From NCBI GenBank assembly GCA_020725115.1, contig DYFR01000010.1, positions 29,601 to 93,600 on the forward strand: a DNA stretch of 64,000 nt. Reading direction: 5' to 3'. The stretch is from Thiohalomonas denitrificans (GTDB taxonomy: Bacteria; Pseudomonadota; Gammaproteobacteria; Thiohalomonadales; Thiohalomonadaceae). The translations under genes and the position numbers were made by a program. Under the pieces are notes generated by a model. It was given only the letters and a program-made list of their open reading frames with translations, made no database searches and had not been told where the DNA came from. Shown here in pieces: positions 28,025 to 37,078 of this stretch (the first letter of the stretch is position 1; the number at the start of each line of letters is the position of its first letter).

Positions 28025-29122
28025 TTAACCGGCGCTGGCCGGGATGATCGGCGTGGCCGAGTGCACCTCGCCGTTCTGGCCGCGCTGGCGCAGGAAGTGG
28101 TCCATCAGCACGATGGCCATCATCGCCTCGGCGATGGGCGTGGCGCGGATGCCGACGCAGGGGTCGTGACGGCCGGTGGTCACCACCTCCACCGGCTCGC
28201 CTGCCAGATCCACGCTGCGGCCCGGCAGGCGCAGGCTGGAGGTCGGTTTGAGGGCAATGGAGGCGATGATGTCCTGGCCGCTGGAAATACCGCCGAGGAT
28301 GCCGCCGGCATGGTTGGACAGAAAGCCCTGCGGCGTCATTTCGTCGCGATGCTCGGTGCCCTTCTGTTCCACACAGGCAAAGCCGGCGCCGATCTCCACG
28401 CCCTTCACCGCATTGATGGACATCAGGGCATGGGCCAGATCGGCGTCGAGACGATCGAAGATCGGCTCGCCCAGGCCGGGCGGCATGCCGGTGGCCACCA
28501 CGTTGATGCGGGCGCCGACGGAGTTGCCCTCCTTGCGCAGGGCATCCATGTATTCCTCCAGCTGCGCCACCTTGGCGGCGTCGGGGAAGAAGAAGGCGTT
28601 CTGCTCCACCGCGGCCCAGTCGAACTGCTCTGCCTTGATGGGGCCGAGCTGCATCATGTAGCCGCGGATCTCGATACCCTGGCGGTGCAGGTATTTCTTG
28701 GCGATGGCGCCGGCGGCAACACGCATCGCAGTCTCGCGCGCCGAGGAGCGACCGCCGCCGCGGTAGTCGCGGAAGCCGTATTTCTGCTGGTAGGTGTAGT
28801 CGGCATGGCCGGGGCGAAACTGCTGGGCGATGTCCGAGTAATCCCTGGAGCGCTGATCGGTGTTCTCGATGAGCAGGCCGATGGGCGTGCCGGTGGTGCG
28901 GCCCTCGAACACGCCGGAGAGGATGCGTACGGCATCCTCTTCGCGCCGTTGGGTGGTATGGCGCGAGGTGCCCGGCTTGCGCCGATCCAGATCGCGCTGC
29001 AGATCCGCCTCCGACAGTTCAAGGCCGGGGGGACACCCGTCGACGATGGCGCCCAGCGCCGCGCCGTGGCTTTCGCCGAAGGTGGTGACGGTAAACAGTT
29101 TGCCGATGCTATTGCCTGACAT
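28025..29122 (-). CDS. aroC: Chorismate synthase
   Basis: 365 aa. Makes chorismate from EPSP using reduced FMN as cofactor. Signature regions are present: [18 protein letters not shown] near the N-terminus, [14 protein letters not shown], and [18 protein letters not shown]; the C-terminal domain has [18 protein letters not shown]. Start ATG 29122. Length matches the bacterial family (about 360). Upstream of it on the same strand is the DUF1207 gene. Confidence 0.97.
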   Translation of the reverse strand: MSGNSIGKLFTVTTFGESHGAALGAIVDGCPPGLELSEADLQRDLDRRKPGTSRHTTQRREEDAVRILSGVFEGRTTGTPIGLLIENTDQRSRDYSDIAQQFRPGHADYTYQQKYGFRDYRGGGRSSARETAMRVAAGAIAKKYLHRQGIEIRGYMMQLGPIKAEQFDWAAVEQNAFFFPDAAKVAQLEEYMDALRKEGNSVGARINVVATGMPPGLGEPIFDRLDADLAHALMSINAVKGVEIGAGFACVEQKGTEHRDEMTPQGFLSNHAGGILGGISSGQDIIASIALKPTSSLRLPGRSVDLAGEPVEVVTTGRHDPCVGIRATPIAEAMMAIVLMDHFLRQRGQNGEVHSATPIIPASAG

Positions 29123-29167
29123 AGTGGCGCCTATTGTAACGGTTAACGCTGAAATCGTCCCCGTGTT

Positions 29168-30271
29168 TCAGAATCCAAGATAGAGTCCGATGCCGTAGTA
29201 ACCGATGTAGTCGGCATAGAACTGGCCGTGGGGCGCGTGGCCGCGGTAGCCCTCCAGCATCAGCCGCACCCGACGCTGCCCCGGCTGATAGGAACCGAAC
29301 TGCAGACCGACCTTGAGACTGACATCGGGGCTGAAGTCGTGCTCCTCCCAGGCCTTGACGTCCAGACCTCCAACCCAGTGTCCGGCATTCCAGACCGGAC
29401 GGTTGGTGCGAAACTCCAGGCCGCCGTGCAGCCCGGCAGGCTTGAGGTCGGCCGGCTCACGGTGAAACAGGTATTCGCCGCCGAAATACGCGCGCCACAC
29501 CTCGCGCTGCTCCGACAGCAGAAACTCCACTGACTCAAAGCTCAGATTGACGCGCTCGGGGCTGGCGCGCAGCAGAAACTCATCGCCCAGATGTGAGCTT
29601 TGATGATAGATGCGCAGTCGTGCCGAAGTGGTGCCATTACGCCAGGTGATCGGCACACCAATGGTGTAGTCGGCATTGATCAGATCGGCCGAAGGGCTAT
29701 CGAGATTGAACTGGGCAAACAGTGCGCCGGACACGCCCACCTGCAGGCCATCACCGGGATGCTGTCCCTGTTGGCGGTAAAAACCAAAGGTTTCGCCATA
29801 GCCCACCGCGGCGGCATGGGCATCCGCAATGGGGGTACTGTAATAACGGTAGCTGGTGAAAAACTGCGGCTGCTTGGGATCGGCCAGCAGGGGCAGAAAC
29901 AGATCGCCCACCGGAAACGGCGCCGAGCCGGGAGTCAGGCCGAGAAAGCTGTAGATGGCCCCGGCCGGCTCTGCGCCACTGCTTGGCGTACTGCCGACCA
30001 CCACAGTGATGCTCTTGAGCCGATCAAAGGCAGGCAGGTGCTGCTCGACTTCGACGCGGCGCGCCCCGTCATCTTCCGACAGGGCAATGACGGCGACACC
30101 TCCGCGCACCTCAAGGCGATAGCTGCCCCGCGGCCAGCCCAGATCGCGCTCCAGAAAATAGCTGAGCTGGCCGGCCAGATAGGCATCCTGCTCAACAGGC
30201 GACGGTGCGGCCACCAGTGCGCCGCCGTAGCACAGCAGCGCCAATAGCAGCAGCCGCGCGCCCCGACCCAT
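29168..30271 (-). CDS. DUF1207 outer-membrane protein
   Basis: 367 aa. Signal peptide at 1-21 (LLLLALLCYGGALVAA), then a region around SAPFPVGDLFLPLLADPKQPQFFTSYRY, here noted as the DUF1207 hallmark, and a C-terminal half of alternating hydrophobic beta strands ending in aromatic phenylalanine (GLYLGF), as in outer-membrane barrels. Function unknown. Its start is one nucleotide past the hemN stop, so it is likely cotranscribed with hemN. Confidence 0.85.
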   Translation of the reverse strand: MGRGARLLLLALLCYGGALVAAPSPVEQDAYLAGQLSYFLERDLGWPRGSYRLEVRGGVAVIALSEDDGARRVEVEQHLPAFDRLKSITVVVGSTPSSGAEPAGAIYSFLGLTPGSAPFPVGDLFLPLLADPKQPQFFTSYRYYSTPIADAHAAAVGYGETFGFYRQQGQHPGDGLQVGVSGALFAQFNLDSPSADLINADYTIGVPITWRNGTTSARLRIYHQSSHLGDEFLLRASPERVNLSFESVEFLLSEQREVWRAYFGGEYLFHREPADLKPAGLHGGLEFRTNRPVWNAGHWVGGLDVKAWEEHDFSPDVSLKVGLQFGSYQPGQRRVRLMLEGYRGHAPHGQFYADYIGYYGIGLYLGF

Positions 30272-30272
30272 G

Positions 30273-31676
30273 TCAGATCACTTTGGAGAAGCGCTGCCCG
30301 GCCTTCTCCCGCAGGTAGCGGTCGAAGGTCATGCATATATTGCGGATCAGCAGCTTGCCCGCCGGCTGCACCTGGATACGCCCGGCATCAAGGCGGAGCA
30401 GGCCATCGACCTGCATGGCTGCCAGTTCCTGCAGTTCGGTGGCAAAGTAGGTATCGAAGTCGATGCCAAACTGCGCGGCCACCAAGGCCTTGTCGAGATG
30501 GAAGTGACAGATGAGCTGGGTGATCACCTCGCGCCGCAGCACGTCGTCGGTGTCGAGTTCCACGCCGCGGAACACCGGCAGCCGGCCGGCGTCGATGGCC
30601 GCGTAATACTCCTCCAGCTCCTTCATGTTCTGCGCGTAGCAGTGGCCGACCTGGCCGATGGAGGTGCTGCCCAGCCCCACCAGATCGCAATCGGCGTGGG
30701 TGGAGTAGCCCTGGAAGTTGCGGTACAGGGTACCGCTGCGCTGCGCCACCGCCAGTTCGTCGTTGGGCCTGGCGAAGTGATCCATGCCGATATAGACATA
30801 GCCCGCGGCGGTAAGCTTCTCGATGGTCATCTGCAGGATGTTGAGCTTTTCCTGCGGTGCCGGCAGCTCCTCGGCATTGATGCGGCGTTGCGGCTTGAAC
30901 AGCTCGGGCAGATGGGCATAGTTGAACACCGACAGGCGATCGGGAGATATCTCCAGAATCTTGTCCAGGGTGGCGGAGAAGCTCACCACGCTCTGGAACG
31001 GCAGGCCGTAGATCAGGTCGATGCTGAGCGACTTGAAGCCTTCGCGCCGCGCCGCGTCCAGCGCCGCCATGGTCTCCACCTCGGATTGCAGGCGGTTGAC
31101 CGCCTTCTGCACGCGCGGGTCGAAATCCTGCACCCCCAGGCTCATGCGGTTGAAGCCCAGCTTGCGCAGCAGGGCGATGGTATCCACCTTCACCTCGCGC
31201 GGATCGATCTCGATGGAGTATTCACCGCTGTCGTCATTGCGCAGGTTGAAACATTCGCGCGTCTTGTCCATCAGCGCGGTCATCTCGCCGTGGCTGATGA
31301 AGGTGGGCGTGCCGCCGCCCCAGTGCAGCTGATCGACGGTACGGTTGCGGTCGAACAAGGCCCCCTGCAACTCCAGTTCGCGGTGCAGCCGCTCCAGATA
31401 CGGCGCGGAACGGGTACGATCCTTGGTCACCACCTTGTTGCAGCCGCAATAGAAGCAGACGGTGTCGCAGAAGGGGATATGGAAATACAGCGACAGCGGA
31501 TTGCCGCGCTTGTTGCTCGCCTCGGCGTAGCGGCGATAGTCGTCGGCGCCGAAACCACTGTGAAACTGTACCGCCGTCGGATAGGAGGTGTAGCGCGGCC
31601 CGGACTTGTCGTAACGCTTGATAAGCTCAGGGTCGAAGACGATCTGCTGATCTGTGCTGCCTTGTTGCGTGCTCAT
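30273..31676 (-). CDS. hemN: Oxygen-independent coproporphyrinogen III oxidase
   Basis: 467 aa from ATG 31676 with GGAGGAG upstream. Radical SAM enzyme converting coproporphyrinogen III to protoporphyrinogen IX without oxygen. The cluster cysteines C70, C74, C77 and C79 occur in IPFCDTVCFYCGCNKV, the HemN-specific form; GGGTPTF and the C-terminal HemN domain are present. No FNR site was seen in the short gap upstream. Presence suggests heme synthesis under low oxygen. Confidence 0.97.
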   Translation of the reverse strand: MSTQQGSTDQQIVFDPELIKRYDKSGPRYTSYPTAVQFHSGFGADDYRRYAEASNKRGNPLSLYFHIPFCDTVCFYCGCNKVVTKDRTRSAPYLERLHRELELQGALFDRNRTVDQLHWGGGTPTFISHGEMTALMDKTRECFNLRNDDSGEYSIEIDPREVKVDTIALLRKLGFNRMSLGVQDFDPRVQKAVNRLQSEVETMAALDAARREGFKSLSIDLIYGLPFQSVVSFSATLDKILEISPDRLSVFNYAHLPELFKPQRRINAEELPAPQEKLNILQMTIEKLTAAGYVYIGMDHFARPNDELAVAQRSGTLYRNFQGYSTHADCDLVGLGSTSIGQVGHCYAQNMKELEEYYAAIDAGRLPVFRGVELDTDDVLRREVITQLICHFHLDKALVAAQFGIDFDTYFATELQELAAMQVDGLLRLDAGRIQVQPAGKLLIRNICMTFDRYLREKAGQRFSKVI

Positions 31677-31704
31677 GCCACTCCTCCACACCGGCGCCCG
31701 GTGC

Positions 31705-32025
31705 TTATTCGCTCTCGGTATCGAGGCCTTCTTTATGGGTCTTGTTGATCATCGCCAGCAGATCCGCGAAAGGAATGCGGCTGCGGAAGCGATTGACCAT
31801 ATCCATGAACGGCAGATCGGTCTTGCCAAACTCATAGCTGCCGTCGGCCATGGAGGCACGCAGATCCTTGAGCATCTGTTCCATGGTGTTGAGGTAGGGA
31901 GGCACGTTGCCCATCTCTTCCGCATCATATTCGTAGCTGGAACGCAGCTCGTCCACCTCGACCATGGCATCGTCAACCATCTTCACATACTGCTGGGCCG
32001 TCTTCGGCCGTAAACTCAGTGCCAT
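31705..32025 (-). CDS. Small acidic protein of unknown function
   Basis: 106 aa, start ATG 32025 preceded by TAGGAG at a good distance. Acidic and mostly helical, no signal peptide, no cysteine, no membrane segment. Segments QQYVKMVDDAMVEVDELRSSY and NTMEQMLKDLRASMADGSYEF look like amphipathic helices of a small helical bundle. I do not recognise it. It lies 28 nt before hemN on the same strand and after prmB, separated from the latter by a family A palindrome. Probably real given its ribosome site and codon bias. Confidence 0.75.
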   Translation of the reverse strand: MALSLRPKTAQQYVKMVDDAMVEVDELRSSYEYDAEEMGNVPPYLNTMEQMLKDLRASMADGSYEFGKTDLPFMDMVNRFRSRIPFADLLAMINKTHKEGLDTESE

Positions 32026-32053
32026 AAGTGCAGACTCCTAAAAAAAACAATCT

Positions 32054-32123
32054 GCCGCTGAGGCGCAGAGACGCAGAGTATGCTGTATCACTCACATTCT
32101 CCGCGGCTCTGCGCCTCTGCGGC
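32054..32123. repeat. Family A palindromic repeat, copy 9
   Basis: Left arm GCCGCTGAGGCGCAGAG, right arm GCTCTGCGCCTCTGCGGC. Starts 7 nt after the prmB stop and ends 28 nt before the start of the small acidic protein gene. Confidence 0.9.
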
Positions 32124-32130
32124 GGGTTTA

Positions 32131-33054
32131 TTAACGCACCAACCGGAACAGGCTGCGGTATTCGCGCACCTGCTCGGCGGTGAGCAGAAACACGCCATGA
32201 CCGCCGTGCTCGAACTCCAGCCAGGTAAAGGGAACTTCGGGAAGGCGCTCGGCCAGGGCATGCCAGCTGTTACCCACTTCGACGATCAAGATGCCGTCGC
32301 GGGTCAGATGGCTGGATGCCTCCTGCAAGATGGTGAGAACCAGGTCAAGACCGTCGCTGCCTGCAGTAAGCGCCAGTTGCGGTTCATGACGGAACTCCGG
32401 CGGCAACGCCGCCATGTCCTCGGCATCGACATAGGGCGGGTTGCTGACGATGATGTCGTACTTGCGTCCGGCCAGGTTCTGGAACAGGTCGGACTGAACG
32501 GGATGCACCCGCCCCTCCACACCATGTTTCTGTATGTTGATCGCGACCACCTCCAGTGCCGCGGTGGAGATATCCACGGCATCCACCTCGACATGAGGCA
32601 GATATTCGGCACAGGCAATGGCAATGCAACCGCTGCCGGTGCACAGGTCGAGCATGCGCTCCACCCGGTTGGGATCGATCCACGGTTCGAAGCCGGCCTC
32701 GATCAACTCGGCAATGGGCGAACGCGGAATCAGCACACGTTCGTCGACATGGAAGGTCATGCCGGCAAACCACGCCTCGTGGGTCAGATAAGGCGCAGGC
32801 AGGCGCACCTCGACACGCTGCTCAAGTATGTTCAGCACCGCCTTCTTCTCCGCGCCGGTGAGGCGGGTATCCAGATAGGGATCGGCAATATCCGGCGGCA
32901 GGTGCAAGGTATGCAGCACCAGATAGGCCGCCTCATCCAGGGCATTGTCAGTACCGTGACCAAAGTACAGCCCTGCCTCGGCAAAGCGGCTCATCCCCCA
33001 GCGGATGAAGTCGCGCGCGGTGTGCAAACTCTCCAGTACGTCGCTGCGATCCAT
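32131..33054 (-). CDS. prmB: Ribosomal protein uL3 glutamine methyltransferase
   Basis: 307 aa. SAM-dependent N5-glutamine methyltransferase. Motif I is [13 protein letters not shown] (about 135-147) and the catalytic NPPY is at 205-208, followed by VDAEDM, which separates PrmB from the release-factor enzyme PrmC. N-terminal helical domain as in E. coli PrmB, similar length (310). Gap to mogA is 3 nt, so the two are one unit. Confidence 0.95.
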   Translation of the reverse strand: MDRSDVLESLHTARDFIRWGMSRFAEAGLYFGHGTDNALDEAAYLVLHTLHLPPDIADPYLDTRLTGAEKKAVLNILEQRVEVRLPAPYLTHEAWFAGMTFHVDERVLIPRSPIAELIEAGFEPWIDPNRVERMLDLCTGSGCIAIACAEYLPHVEVDAVDISTAALEVVAINIQKHGVEGRVHPVQSDLFQNLAGRKYDIIVSNPPYVDAEDMAALPPEFRHEPQLALTAGSDGLDLVLTILQEASSHLTRDGILIVEVGNSWHALAERLPEVPFTWLEFEHGGHGVFLLTAEQVREYRSLFRLVR

Positions 33055-33057
33055 GGC

Positions 33058-33606
33058 TCAATCCTGCGGTTTCTTGGCATGTTTGGGACGGAAGGCGCTG
33101 ATCACTTCCGGCCGGGTTTCCAGATATGGGCCTTCAATCAGATCGATGCAATAGGGCACGGCGGAAAACACCGCATCCATACAATCCTTGATGGCCGACG
33201 GTTTGCCCGGCAGATTGATGAGCAGCGAGCGGCCGCGGATACCGGCGATCTGGCGCGACAGGATGGCGGTGGGCACGAATTTGAGAGAAACCGCGCGCAT
33301 CTGCTCACCGAAACCATCGAGGAGCTTGTCGCACACGGCAACGGTGGCCTCGGGGGTAATATCGCGCGGCGCCGGGCCGGTGCCGCCGGTGGTCACCACC
33401 AGGCAGCAGCCCGCCTCGTCACACAACTCGCGCAATATCGCCTCCACCTGCGCCTGCTCGTCCGGCACCAGTCGTTCTACGGCCTCCCAGGGAGTGGCCA
33501 GGGCCTGCTGCAGCCAGTCACGAATGGCGGGGCCGCCGAGATCCTCGTATTCGCCGCGGCTGGCGCGATCCGAAACGGTAACAATACCGATACGTACGTT
33601 CTGCAT
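33058..33606 (-). CDS. mogA: Molybdopterin adenylyltransferase
   Basis: 182 aa from ATG 33606 (MQNVRIGIVTVSDRASRGEY); the frame is open further upstream without support. MoCF-type fold with TTGGTGPAPRDITPEAT and INLPGKPSAIKDCMDAVF. Adenylates molybdopterin before molybdenum insertion. The SDRASRGEYEDLGGPAI opening fits MogA better than MoaB. No molybdoenzyme genes are nearby. Confidence 0.94.
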   Translation of the reverse strand: MQNVRIGIVTVSDRASRGEYEDLGGPAIRDWLQQALATPWEAVERLVPDEQAQVEAILRELCDEAGCCLVVTTGGTGPAPRDITPEATVAVCDKLLDGFGEQMRAVSLKFVPTAILSRQIAGIRGRSLLINLPGKPSAIKDCMDAVFSAVPYCIDLIEGPYLETRPEVISAFRPKHAKKPQD

Positions 33607-33675
33607 GGCAATTCGGACTGGTGGGGTCGGGCCGGGTATTGTAACCGCATCCGCGCCGCTTGGGGTCCCATGTCC

Positions 33676-33702
33676 GTCGGGGCAGGTGTAAGCCCGCCCC
33701 GG
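33676..33702. repeat. GC-rich hairpin between DUF481 gene and mogA
   Basis: CGGGGCAGG and CCCGCCCCGG arms around a TGTAAG loop, a few bases after the DUF481 stop on the minus strand. No T-run follows, so termination is uncertain; it may be another short intergenic element. Confidence 0.4.
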
Positions 33703-33707
33703 GGGCA

Positions 33708-34430
33708 TCAGAAGTCGTACACCAGGGTAATCGCACTCACGCTGTCGGTATGCTCGACGCCGGCGGGCACGTCGCTGTTGTGCTTCACCGTAAGCGACAG
33801 CTTCAGGGCAAACTGGCTGTTAATCCGCACGCGGAGGGCGGATATCGACTCGGTGTAGGTATTGCTCTCACCGCTCTCCACCAGCAGTTCCTCGGTAAAA
33901 CGGGCAGTGGGACTGATATCCCACCCCAGCCTGGCGGCACCGCGCAGGATGCCCTCGTCGCGTTGCCGGCCGCCGGTTTCGCGGCTGTGCCGCCCACCGG
34001 CACCGATTTCCAGGTCCAGTTTCACACGGGCAGCGTCCACCAGGCGGCGGCCGTAACCGACTGCCTCGGACAACTGGTAGTCGTAACCGCTGAAATGATC
34101 GTCCTCGTAGCGCACGGTGACGAACACATAGTCGGCGGGGCTAAAGCGGTAGTCGCTCTTGCCGCTGGCCAAATAGCGCTCGGAGGTAACGGTATCGCCG
34201 TCCGAGATGCGCAGGCCCTCCAGGCGGCCTTCGTTGCGCCAGGGGCCACTCAGGTAACGCAGCCTGACCTTGGCATTGACACTGCGGGTATTGGTGTTGC
34301 CGCTGGTGGTGACCATACCCAGTTCGGCCTCGCCGCCGAAACCTTCGGCCTCCGCCGCTGCCGCTACACCCATCCAGAAGATCGTCGTCAGCGCCACCAG
34401 CGGCGCCCATACAGGAATAAAATTTCGCAT
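33708..34430 (-). CDS. DUF481 family outer-membrane protein
   Basis: 240 aa. Signal peptide at about 1-24 (VALTTIFWMGVAAAAEA), then repeating amphipathic beta strands with the DUF481 look (GEAELGMVTTSGNTNTRS, YLASGKSDYRF) and a C-terminal aromatic residue (LVYDF) as needed for barrel insertion. Relatives include E. coli YdiY, induced by acid and salt in some species. Stand-alone gene between mogA and amrS; function unknown. Confidence 0.9.
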   Translation of the reverse strand: MRNFIPVWAPLVALTTIFWMGVAAAAEAEGFGGEAELGMVTTSGNTNTRSVNAKVRLRYLSGPWRNEGRLEGLRISDGDTVTSERYLASGKSDYRFSPADYVFVTVRYEDDHFSGYDYQLSEAVGYGRRLVDAARVKLDLEIGAGGRHSRETGGRQRDEGILRGAARLGWDISPTARFTEELLVESGESNTYTESISALRVRINSQFALKLSLTVKHNSDVPAGVEHTDSVSAITLVYDF

Positions 34431-34502
34431 GACCCGGTCAGGCTACCGACCGAGACCGGTCAATTCAACCCGAAATTTTCGGCGGATATACCTCCAGCGC
34501 TC

Positions 34503-35618
34503 TCAGGCGGGGGCATAGTCGCGCAGCCGCACCGGCAGGCGCTTGCCGCCCCAGTCACCGGGCTGCGCCTCGAACACGCCGGCGCAGGCGCTGCCGCAGG
34601 AACGACACTTGCCGGCGGCATCCAGATGCCAGGCGGTGATGCTGTAGCCGTCACGGCCAATGAGCTTGCTGCCGCAGTGGTGACAATACGTGCCCTGCCC
34701 CTCCGGGTCGTGCACGTTGCCGGTAAAGGCATAGCGCACGCCGTTGTCCATGGCGATGCGCCGTGCCATGGTCAAGGTCGCCGCCGGGGTCGGCGGCCGA
34801 TCCAGCATCTTCCAGTCCGGATGGAAGGCAGTGAAGTGCATGGGCACGTCCGGCCCCAGTTCCTTGACCACCCACTGCGCCATCGCCGCGATCTCTTCGG
34901 CCGAGTCGTTGAGGCCGGGGATCAACAGCGTGGTCAGCTCCAGCCACACCCTGGTCTCGTGCTTCAGGTACACCAGAGTATCGAGCACCGGCTGCAGATG
35001 GCCGCCGGTGACCTTGTGGTAAAAGTCGTCGGTAAAGGCCTTCAGGTCGACATTGGCCGCGTCCATGTATTGATAGAACTCGCGCCGCGGCTCGGCACAG
35101 ACATAACCGGAGGTCACCGCCACCGACAGGATGCCGTGCTTGCGGCATTCCCTGGCCACGTCGATGGCGTACTCATGGAAAATGATCGGGTCGTTGTAGG
35201 TATAGGCCACGCTGCGGCAGCCGAGGTCGGCGGCGGCGCGGGCAATCACCTCGGGCGTGGCCTGATCGAGCAGGGTGTCCAGCTCGCGCGACTTGCTGAT
35301 ATCCCAGTTCTGGCAGAACTTGCAGGCCAGGTTGCAGCCGGCGGTGCCGAAGGACAGCACCGGCGTGCCGGGCAGAAAGTGATTGAGCGGCTTCTTCTCG
35401 ATGGGGTCGACGCAAAAGCCGCTGGAGCGGCCCCAGGTGGCCAGCACGATCTTGCCGCCCAGATTGCCGCGCACGAAGCACAGCCCGCGCTGGTTTTCCT
35501 TCAGCTTGCAGTAGCGCGGGCACAGGTCGCACTGCACGCGGCCGTCCTCCAGCGCGTGCCAGTATCGGGTAGCGACGATGCTGGACGGCTCGACGCCGTC
35601 GAAGTTGGCTGTTTCCAT
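34503..35618 (-). CDS. amrS: AmmeMemoRadiSam system radical SAM enzyme
   Basis: 371 aa. Radical SAM cluster cysteines C95, C99, C102 in TAGCNLACKFCQNW. In addition, an N-terminal cysteine set (C30, C33, C37, C47) and two C-terminal CxxC pairs (YCHHC, KCRSC) suggest extra iron-sulfur or zinc sites. Related in sequence to pyruvate-formate-lyase-activating enzymes. Divergent from the Memo and AMMECR1 genes with a 78-nt shared promoter region; the three together define the AmmeMemoRadiSam system, whose product is not established. GGAG precedes the ATG. Confidence 0.95.
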   Translation of the reverse strand: METANFDGVEPSSIVATRYWHALEDGRVQCDLCPRYCKLKENQRGLCFVRGNLGGKIVLATWGRSSGFCVDPIEKKPLNHFLPGTPVLSFGTAGCNLACKFCQNWDISKSRELDTLLDQATPEVIARAAADLGCRSVAYTYNDPIIFHEYAIDVARECRKHGILSVAVTSGYVCAEPRREFYQYMDAANVDLKAFTDDFYHKVTGGHLQPVLDTLVYLKHETRVWLELTTLLIPGLNDSAEEIAAMAQWVVKELGPDVPMHFTAFHPDWKMLDRPPTPAATLTMARRIAMDNGVRYAFTGNVHDPEGQGTYCHHCGSKLIGRDGYSITAWHLDAAGKCRSCGSACAGVFEAQPGDWGGKRLPVRLRDYAPA

Positions 35619-35696
35619 GACCGCTCTCCACCGTGAACCCGGGCCGCCGGGGCGCTATAGTGCTATCCATAGAGGATAGAGGATCAGGAGTCCGTC

Positions 35697-36494
35697 ATGC
35701 CGAATATCCGCCAGCCCGCCGTCGCCGGCCTGTTCTACCCCGCCGATCCGATCCAGTTGCGCCAGATGGTGCAGGAATTCCTGCGGGATGCCAAAAGCGG
35801 CGACGGCAACCCGCCCAAGGCCATCATCGCCCCCCATGCCGGCTACATCTATTCCGGCCCGGTGGCGGCCAGCGCCTACGCCCGCCTCTCCCCGCTGCGC
35901 GGTACGGTGACGCGGGTGGTACTGCTCGGCCCCTCGCACCGCGTCGGCTTTCTCGGCCTGGCCAGCAGCAGCGCCGACTGTTTCCGCACCCCGCTGGGCG
36001 ATATACCGCTCGATCGCGCCGCCATCGACAGTATCAGCGCCCTGCCCCAGGTGCATGCCCTGGACGAGGCCCACACCATGGAGCACAGCCTGGAGGTACA
36101 CCTGCCCTTTTTGCAGGAGGTGCTGGGCGAGTTCGCCCTGGTGCCCCTGGTGGTGGGTGATGCGGCTCCGCAGGAGGTGGAAGAGGTATTGGAACAGCTG
36201 TGGGGCGGATCCGAGACGCTGATCGTGATCAGCTCCGACCTGTCGCACTACCACGACTACGCCACCGCCCAGGCCATGGACCGCCGCACCGCGCAGGCCA
36301 TCGAGGATCTGCGCTACCAGGACCTGCGCAGCGAAGGCGCCTGCGGCAGCAACCCGGTACGCGGCCTGCTGCTCGCCGCCCGGCGTCTCGGTCTCCAGGC
36401 CGCCACCGTCGACCTGCGCAACTCCGGCGACACCGCCGGCCCGCGCGACCAGGTGGTCGGCTACGGCGCCTGGCTGTTCCGCGAGGCTGCATGA
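35697..36494 (+). CDS. amrB: AmmeMemoRadiSam system protein B (Memo-like)
   Basis: 265 aa. Memo family (LigB-like dioxygenase fold without proven activity). It begins with IRQPAVAGLFYPADPIQLRQMV and has the metal-site-like histidines in APHAGYIYSGPVA, LGPSHRVGF, HTMEHSLEVHLPFLQ and ISSDLSHYHDY. Human Memo1 is implicated in copper and redox biology; the bacterial role is open. Start ATG 35697 after AGGAG; its stop overlaps the next start. Confidence 0.94.
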   Translation: MPNIRQPAVAGLFYPADPIQLRQMVQEFLRDAKSGDGNPPKAIIAPHAGYIYSGPVAASAYARLSPLRGTVTRVVLLGPSHRVGFLGLASSSADCFRTPLGDIPLDRAAIDSISALPQVHALDEAHTMEHSLEVHLPFLQEVLGEFALVPLVVGDAAPQEVEEVLEQLWGGSETLIVISSDLSHYHDYATAQAMDRRTAQAIEDLRYQDLRSEGACGSNPVRGLLLAARRLGLQAATVDLRNSGDTAGPRDQVVGYGAWLFREAA

Positions 36495-37051
36495 TCAGCG
36501 CCGCCGGCCGGCAGACCCTGCTGCAAATCGCCCGCGACTCCATCCGTCACGGCCTCGAACACGGCCGCCCGCTGACGGTACACGCCGCCGACTACCCGGA
36601 AGAACTGCGCCCGCTGCGCGCCAGCTTCGTCACCCTGCACCGTCACGGTGAACTGCGCGGCTGCATCGGCATCCTCGAAGCCCTGCGTCCGCTGGTGGAG
36701 GACGTCGCCTACCATGCCTGGGCCGCAGCCTTCGAAGACCCGCGCTTCGCGCCGCTGGCGGAATGGGAACTGGAGGGACTCGACATCCACATCTCCATCC
36801 TGAGCCCGCCGGAACCGCTGCAGTTCGAGAGCGAGGCCGACCTGCTGCGACAACTCCGCCCCGGCAGCGACGGCCTCATCCTGCACGACCGCAGCCGCCG
36901 CGGCACCTTCCTGCCCAGCGTATGGGAATCCCTGCCGCAGCCGCGCGATTTCTGGCAACACCTCAAGCACAAGGCCGGCCTGCCGCCGGACTGGTGGTCG
37001 GATACCCTGCAGGTGGAGCGCTATACCACGGAGAGCTTCGGGGAAAATTAA
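36491..37051 (+). CDS. amrA: AmmeMemoRadiSam system protein A (AMMECR1)
   Basis: 186 aa from ATG 36491, overlapping the amrB stop (ATGA). AMMECR1 domain with the invariant LRGCIGILEALRPL region (six-residue core LRGCIG), and DPRFAPLAEWELEGLDIHISILSPPEPL (split motif). Function unknown, although the conserved cysteine and glycine-rich core have suggested nucleotide or RNA binding. Tight coupling with amrB indicates that the two products act together. Confidence 0.94.
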   Translation: MISAAGRQTLLQIARDSIRHGLEHGRPLTVHAADYPEELRPLRASFVTLHRHGELRGCIGILEALRPLVEDVAYHAWAAAFEDPRFAPLAEWELEGLDIHISILSPPEPLQFESEADLLRQLRPGSDGLILHDRSRRGTFLPSVWESLPQPRDFWQHLKHKAGLPPDWWSDTLQVERYTTESFGEN

Positions 37052-37057
37052 ATACCG

Positions 37058-37072
37058 CCCGGCAAAGCCGGG
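37058..37072. terminator. Hairpin between convergent amrA and pentapeptide gene
   Basis: CCCGGC-AAA-GCCGGG, a compact hairpin 6 nt after the amrA stop. The following T-run is weak (GGCAGTTT), so terminator function on the plus strand is moderate only. Confidence 0.55.
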
Positions 37073-37078
37073 GGCAGT

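Noticed and set aside
33660..35636. 658-aa plus-strand open frame across DUF481 and amrS
   Set aside because: Lies opposite two genes with clear motifs and has no ribosome site or recognisable domain.
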